Assembly (NCBI GenBank): GCA_030835065.1
Contig: JAUQWR010000644.1
Span: 1-9,965 of the forward strand
Source: Candidatus Kapaibacterium sp.
GTDB taxonomy: Bacteria > Bacteroidota > Ignavibacteria > Kapaibacteriales > UBA2268
Direction of reading: 5' to 3'
DNA length: 9,965 bases
Below are positions 7,963 through 9,965 of the stretch, one piece after another. A program made the translations under genes and the position numbers. Below the pieces are notes generated by a model. That model saw only the letters and a list, made by a program, of their open reading frames with translations, had not been told where the DNA came from and did not search any database. Each line of letters begins with the position of its first letter. Within the stretch, counting starts at the first letter, position 1.

Positions 7963-9100
7963 TAAAGTATTATTAGTCGATGACGACTTGGATGTAATTA
8001 GTGCCTATCAAAGAAATTTGAGAAAATATTTTAATATTACTACTGCTGCCAGTGGCGAGGAAGCTTTGCAATATATTAGAGTAAATCCTAGTTTTGCAGT
8101 AGTTGCCAGTGATTATAATATGCCAAAAATGAATGGAGTTGAACTGCTCTCAATTGTAAAAAAAGTAAGCCCTCTTACTGTTAGGGTTATTATTACTGGA
8201 TTTGCAGATTTAGAAACTTCCATAAAATCTGTGAACGAAGGAAGTGTATTTAGATTTCTAACAAAACCAATTTCTACTGAGGATTTGATAAGTTCTATGA
8301 AAGAATGTCTGGAGCAATTCAGATTAGTAAATTCAGAAAAAGAATTGTTGGAAAATACTTTGAAAGGTACAATCAAAATTCTTGTGGATATATTGGGTGC
8401 TACATCACCAGAAACTTTTCATTTAGCTTCAAAAATAAGAACAACTATGCGTGATATAGCCTATCAATTAAATTTAAAAAATTTATGGGAATATGAAATT
8501 GCCGGACTGCTTTCTTTTATAGGTTGTGTATCTATACCTAATGAAATACTTGAAAAAGTATATAAAAACTTAGATTTGGATGATATAGAAAAAGAAATTT
8601 ATGCAAAACATCCAGAAACAGGGGCAAATTTGATAAAAAATATACCTAGGTTCGAAAATATAGCCGATGGAATAAAGTATCAATATTTCAATTATGATGG
8701 TACGAATTCTAAAATAACTGATAAGAAAGCTGATGAATTGCCCTTAATTTCAAGATTGTTGAAAGTAGCGCATGATTTTAATTATTATTTAAACAGAGGG
8801 TTTTCGGTATCAGATGCAATACTACAGATGAAAGTAAAATCATTCAATTATGATCCTAAAATTCTGACAAGCTTGATGGTGTTGAATAATTATACATCTA
8901 AAGGATTTGTTATAAAGTCGATATTATTCAAACAATTACGTATTGGAATGGTATTAGAAGAAGACCTTAGAGACGAGGAAGATTTTGTTTTAATCCGAAA
9001 AGGACAAGAACTAACAGATATTATGATGTTGAGATTGATAAATATGTCGAAGTTCAAGAAGTTTAAAGAACCAATTAGAATAAAAGAGTTTCAAAATTAA
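7955..9100 (+). CDS. Response regulator with degenerate HD-GYP-like domain and C-terminal extension
   Basis: Numbered from ATG 7955 (381 residues). The receiver spans 3-120 with D8-D10, D53 (VASDYNMP), T81 and K104 (TKPI). An HD-GYP-related helical domain follows at about 135-310. The HD site reads LLSFIGCVSIP where active enzymes have LHDIGK, and the HHExxDGxGYP motif reads as YQYFNYDGTNSK; HPETGANLI and the surrounding scaffold remain. c-di-GMP hydrolysis is thus unlikely. This altered IGC-x-x-P form matches a family of response regulators I recall as widespread, so the loss is not a local accident. The last ~70 residues (KQLRIGMVLEEDL to the EPIRIKEF end) form a small beta-rich extension typical of that family. 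I prefer ATG 7955 over the in-frame GTG at 7946, because the AGGTGAG at 7944-7950 is an excellent ribosome-binding site at the right distance from 7955 and the GTG lies inside it. It overlaps the previous stop (ATGAATAA). Confidence 0.88.
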   Translation: MNNKVLLVDDDLDVISAYQRNLRKYFNITTAASGEEALQYIRVNPSFAVVASDYNMPKMNGVELLSIVKKVSPLTVRVIITGFADLETSIKSVNEGSVFRFLTKPISTEDLISSMKECLEQFRLVNSEKELLENTLKGTIKILVDILGATSPETFHLASKIRTTMRDIAYQLNLKNLWEYEIAGLLSFIGCVSIPNEILEKVYKNLDLDDIEKEIYAKHPETGANLIKNIPRFENIADGIKYQYFNYDGTNSKITDKKADELPLISRLLKVAHDFNYYLNRGFSVSDAILQMKVKSFNYDPKILTSLMVLNNYTSKGFVIKSILFKQLRIGMVLEEDLRDEEDFVLIRKGQELTDIMMLRLINMSKFKKFKEPIRIKEFQN

Positions 9101-9104
9101 TTCG

Positions 9105-9112
9105 TATATTTG
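9105..9112 (+). promoter_or_regulatory. Candidate -7 promoter element for fabA
   Basis: TATATTTG is an exact match to the Bacteroidota -7 consensus TAnnTTTG, four bases after the operon's last stop. No TTTG lies at the -33 distance, so it is weaker evidence than the element at 9690. If used, transcription would start near 9116-9119, only a few bases before the TTG at 9123. Confidence 0.35.
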
Positions 9113-9122
9113 TACTAATAAT

Positions 9123-9653
9123 TTGGTTATTATTTTTATTTTTTGGGGTATTGTTATTAAAACATCATATAATTTTGATGAGATAATCCAAGTTGCCAAT
9201 GGTGAATTTTTTGGACAGGATGCAGGTAAATTGCCATTACCAGGTATGTTGATGGTAGATAGAATTACTCGAATCGAAGCAAATGCTGGCAAGTATGGAC
9301 ACGGTATAGTCGAAGCTGAACTCGATATAAATCCGGATTTGTGGTTTTTTGGCTGCCATTTCAAAGACGATCCTGTTATGCCAGGCTCTCTTGGATTAGA
9401 TGGTTTGTTGCAGTTGACTGGTTTTTTCTTAAACCATGTTGGTTATAAAGGCAAAGGCAGAGCTTTAGGTTGCGAATCTTTGAAGTTTTTTGGTGAAGTA
9501 TTGCCAACTAGTAAAGTTGTTAAATATATTATCGATATTAAAAGAATCATTAATCTTAAGATGACTATGGTCATTGCCGATGGAAGATTATTAGTCGATG
9601 GACAAGAAATTTATACTTGCGAAAACATGAAAGTTGGGCTAATTAACATTTAA
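9123..9653 (+). CDS. fabA: 3-hydroxydecanoyl-ACP dehydratase/isomerase FabA
   Basis: FabA dehydrates 3-hydroxyacyl-ACP and isomerises trans-2-decenoyl-ACP to cis-3, feeding anaerobic unsaturated fatty acid synthesis. Similarity to E. coli FabA runs the whole length: PLPGMLMVDRI, VEAELDINPDLWFFGCHF with catalytic H79, DPVMPGSLGLDG with catalytic D93, and GKGRALG, LVDGQEIYT and MKVGL (numbering from TTG 9123). The start is uncertain. From TTG 9123 the first 12 residues are hydrophobic and have no FabA counterpart; homology begins at about residue 13, KTSYNFDEII. The only codon near that point that could initiate is ATT 9156, seven bases after GGGG (9145-9148); no in-frame ATG or GTG precedes the internal Met 42. 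I give the TTG start as the outer limit. It lies 22 bases after the signalling operon, possibly with its own promoter. No fabB is adjacent. Confidence 0.93.
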   Translation: MVIIFIFWGIVIKTSYNFDEIIQVANGEFFGQDAGKLPLPGMLMVDRITRIEANAGKYGHGIVEAELDINPDLWFFGCHFKDDPVMPGSLGLDGLLQLTGFFLNHVGYKGKGRALGCESLKFFGEVLPTSKVVKYIIDIKRIINLKMTMVIADGRLLVDGQEIYTCENMKVGLINI

Positions 9654-9665
9654 TTTATAAAATTA

Positions 9666-9697
9666 TTTGTTTTTTAAATTAGTTTGTATTATCTTTG
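9666..9697 (+). promoter_or_regulatory. Bacteroidota-type promoter for the RRM gene
   Basis: TTTG (9666-9669), a 20-base spacer, then TATCTTTG (9690-9697) match both halves of the TTTG-N19/20-TAnnTTTG promoter consensus of Bacteroidota. Transcription would start near 9701-9703, leaving a leader of roughly 105 bases before the ATG at 9807. It sits 12 bases past the fabA stop, so the RRM gene is probably an independent unit. Confidence 0.7.
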
Positions 9698-9701
9698 TAA
9701 T

Positions 9702-9806
9702 TCGAAATAATTAAGCAACGTTTTGCAGTCAAGAATATCTTATTATTCTAATTTCATCCTTTGATTAATTTTTTTCGGGATTTTAATTTTTTTTATTGGA
9801 GTTTTT
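9702..9806 (+). promoter_or_regulatory. Long 5' leader of the RRM gene
   Basis: This stretch is inferred to be transcribed from the promoter just upstream. It holds several T-rich runs (for example around 9768-9775 and 9787-9794), only short stems (AGAAT/ATTCT and GCAA/TTGC) and a good ribosome-binding site GGAG at 9798-9801, five bases before the ATG. I see no known riboswitch fold. The length is unusual next to the compact spacing elsewhere and would suit post-transcriptional control such as cold response or autoregulation, which is inference. Confidence 0.3.
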
Positions 9807-9965
9807 ATGAATATTTATGTTGGGAATATCCCTACATCAATGGATGATAATGAATTACGTGAACTTTTCACAAAATACGGTCACGTAAATTCAGCTAAGG
9901 TTATTTTTGATCGCGAAACTGGACGTGCTCGCGGTTTTGGATTTGTCGAAATGAGTGAAAATATT
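9807..9965 (+). CDS. RNA-binding protein with a single RRM domain, 3'-truncated by window edge
   Basis: The first 53 residues are the N-terminal part of an RNA recognition motif. RNP2 is IYVGNIP at residues 3-9 and RNP1 is RGFGFVEM at 42-49, with the aromatic positions Y4, F44 and F46 that stack on RNA. The helix between them (DDNELRELFTKYGHV) and the DRETGRARGFGF loop are textbook. Bacterial single-RRM proteins of this kind are small (about 80-130 residues) cytosolic RNA-binders found in Bacteroidota and cyanobacteria, often cold- or stress-responsive. The start is ATG 9807, behind GGAG at 9798-9801. It has its own promoter and a long leader. The frame is open to the window end, so the C-terminal tail is not visible. 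Confidence 0.93.
   Translation, partial: MNIYVGNIPTSMDDNELRELFTKYGHVNSAKVIFDRETGRARGFGFVEMSENI

Noticed and set aside
9011..9364. 117-residue open frame on the - strand across the operon/fabA junction
   Set aside because: It is antisense to conserved FabA and response-regulator coding sequence and spans the promoter region; no recognisable protein.
9651..9681. Inverted repeat TAATTTA/TAAATTA after fabA as a terminator
   Set aside because: The stem is seven A-T pairs with a 17-base loop and overlaps the RRM promoter; expected by chance at this base composition.
1..9965. tRNA, rRNA, CRISPR, insertion sequence or attachment site
   Set aside because: No cloverleaf-like GC-rich stems, spaced repeats, transposase motifs or terminal repeats are visible; nearly all sequence is accounted for by + strand genes.

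Overview
The window is AT-rich, fully coding-oriented on the + strand, and looks like a chromosomal segment of a Bacteroidota/Chlorobiota-type bacterium. The pointers are a promoter upstream of the last gene that matches the TTTG-N20-TAnnTTTG signature of that group, weak or varied Shine-Dalgarno sequences, a single-RRM RNA-binding protein, and a MaeB-type malic enzyme. I cannot place it to genus. A deep lineage such as Ignavibacteria or Kapabacteria would fit, but that is a guess.

Layout: positions 2-1015 are the 3' part of a NADP-dependent malic enzyme (phosphotransacetylase-like C-terminal domain), closed by a perfect intrinsic terminator at 1037-1062. Positions 1128-2672 encode a four-helix PepSY-TM-type inner-membrane protein with two large periplasmic loops and a histidine next to each helix, preceded by a dyad that could be an operator. 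After a 100-base gap with a small hairpin comes a tightly overlapping four-gene signalling operon (2773-9100): a soluble multi-PAS/GAF histidine kinase, then three proteins that each begin with a receiver domain. Their outputs are an HDOD domain, a degenerate histidine-kinase core, and a degenerate HD-GYP-like domain with a C-terminal extension. The gene overlaps are 4, 14 and 8 bases. Then come fabA (9123-9653), whose start codon is unclear, and a 153-base gap with a strong promoter and a roughly 105-base leader before an RRM RNA-binding protein that runs off the window at 9965.

How the genes work together: the kinase has every catalytic motif and can plausibly phosphorylate all three receivers, whose phospho-acceptor aspartates and conserved lysines are all present. 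None of the three partners has a recognisable DNA-binding or intact enzymatic output. The second carries Arg where the kinase phospho-acceptor His should be and lacks the DxGxG ATP-binding box. The third lacks the HD and HHExxDGxGYP metal ligands. The operon therefore reads as a branched phospho-signalling cassette acting through protein-protein contacts, and it is the most interesting part of the window. The flanking metabolic and RNA-binding genes have no evident functional link to it.
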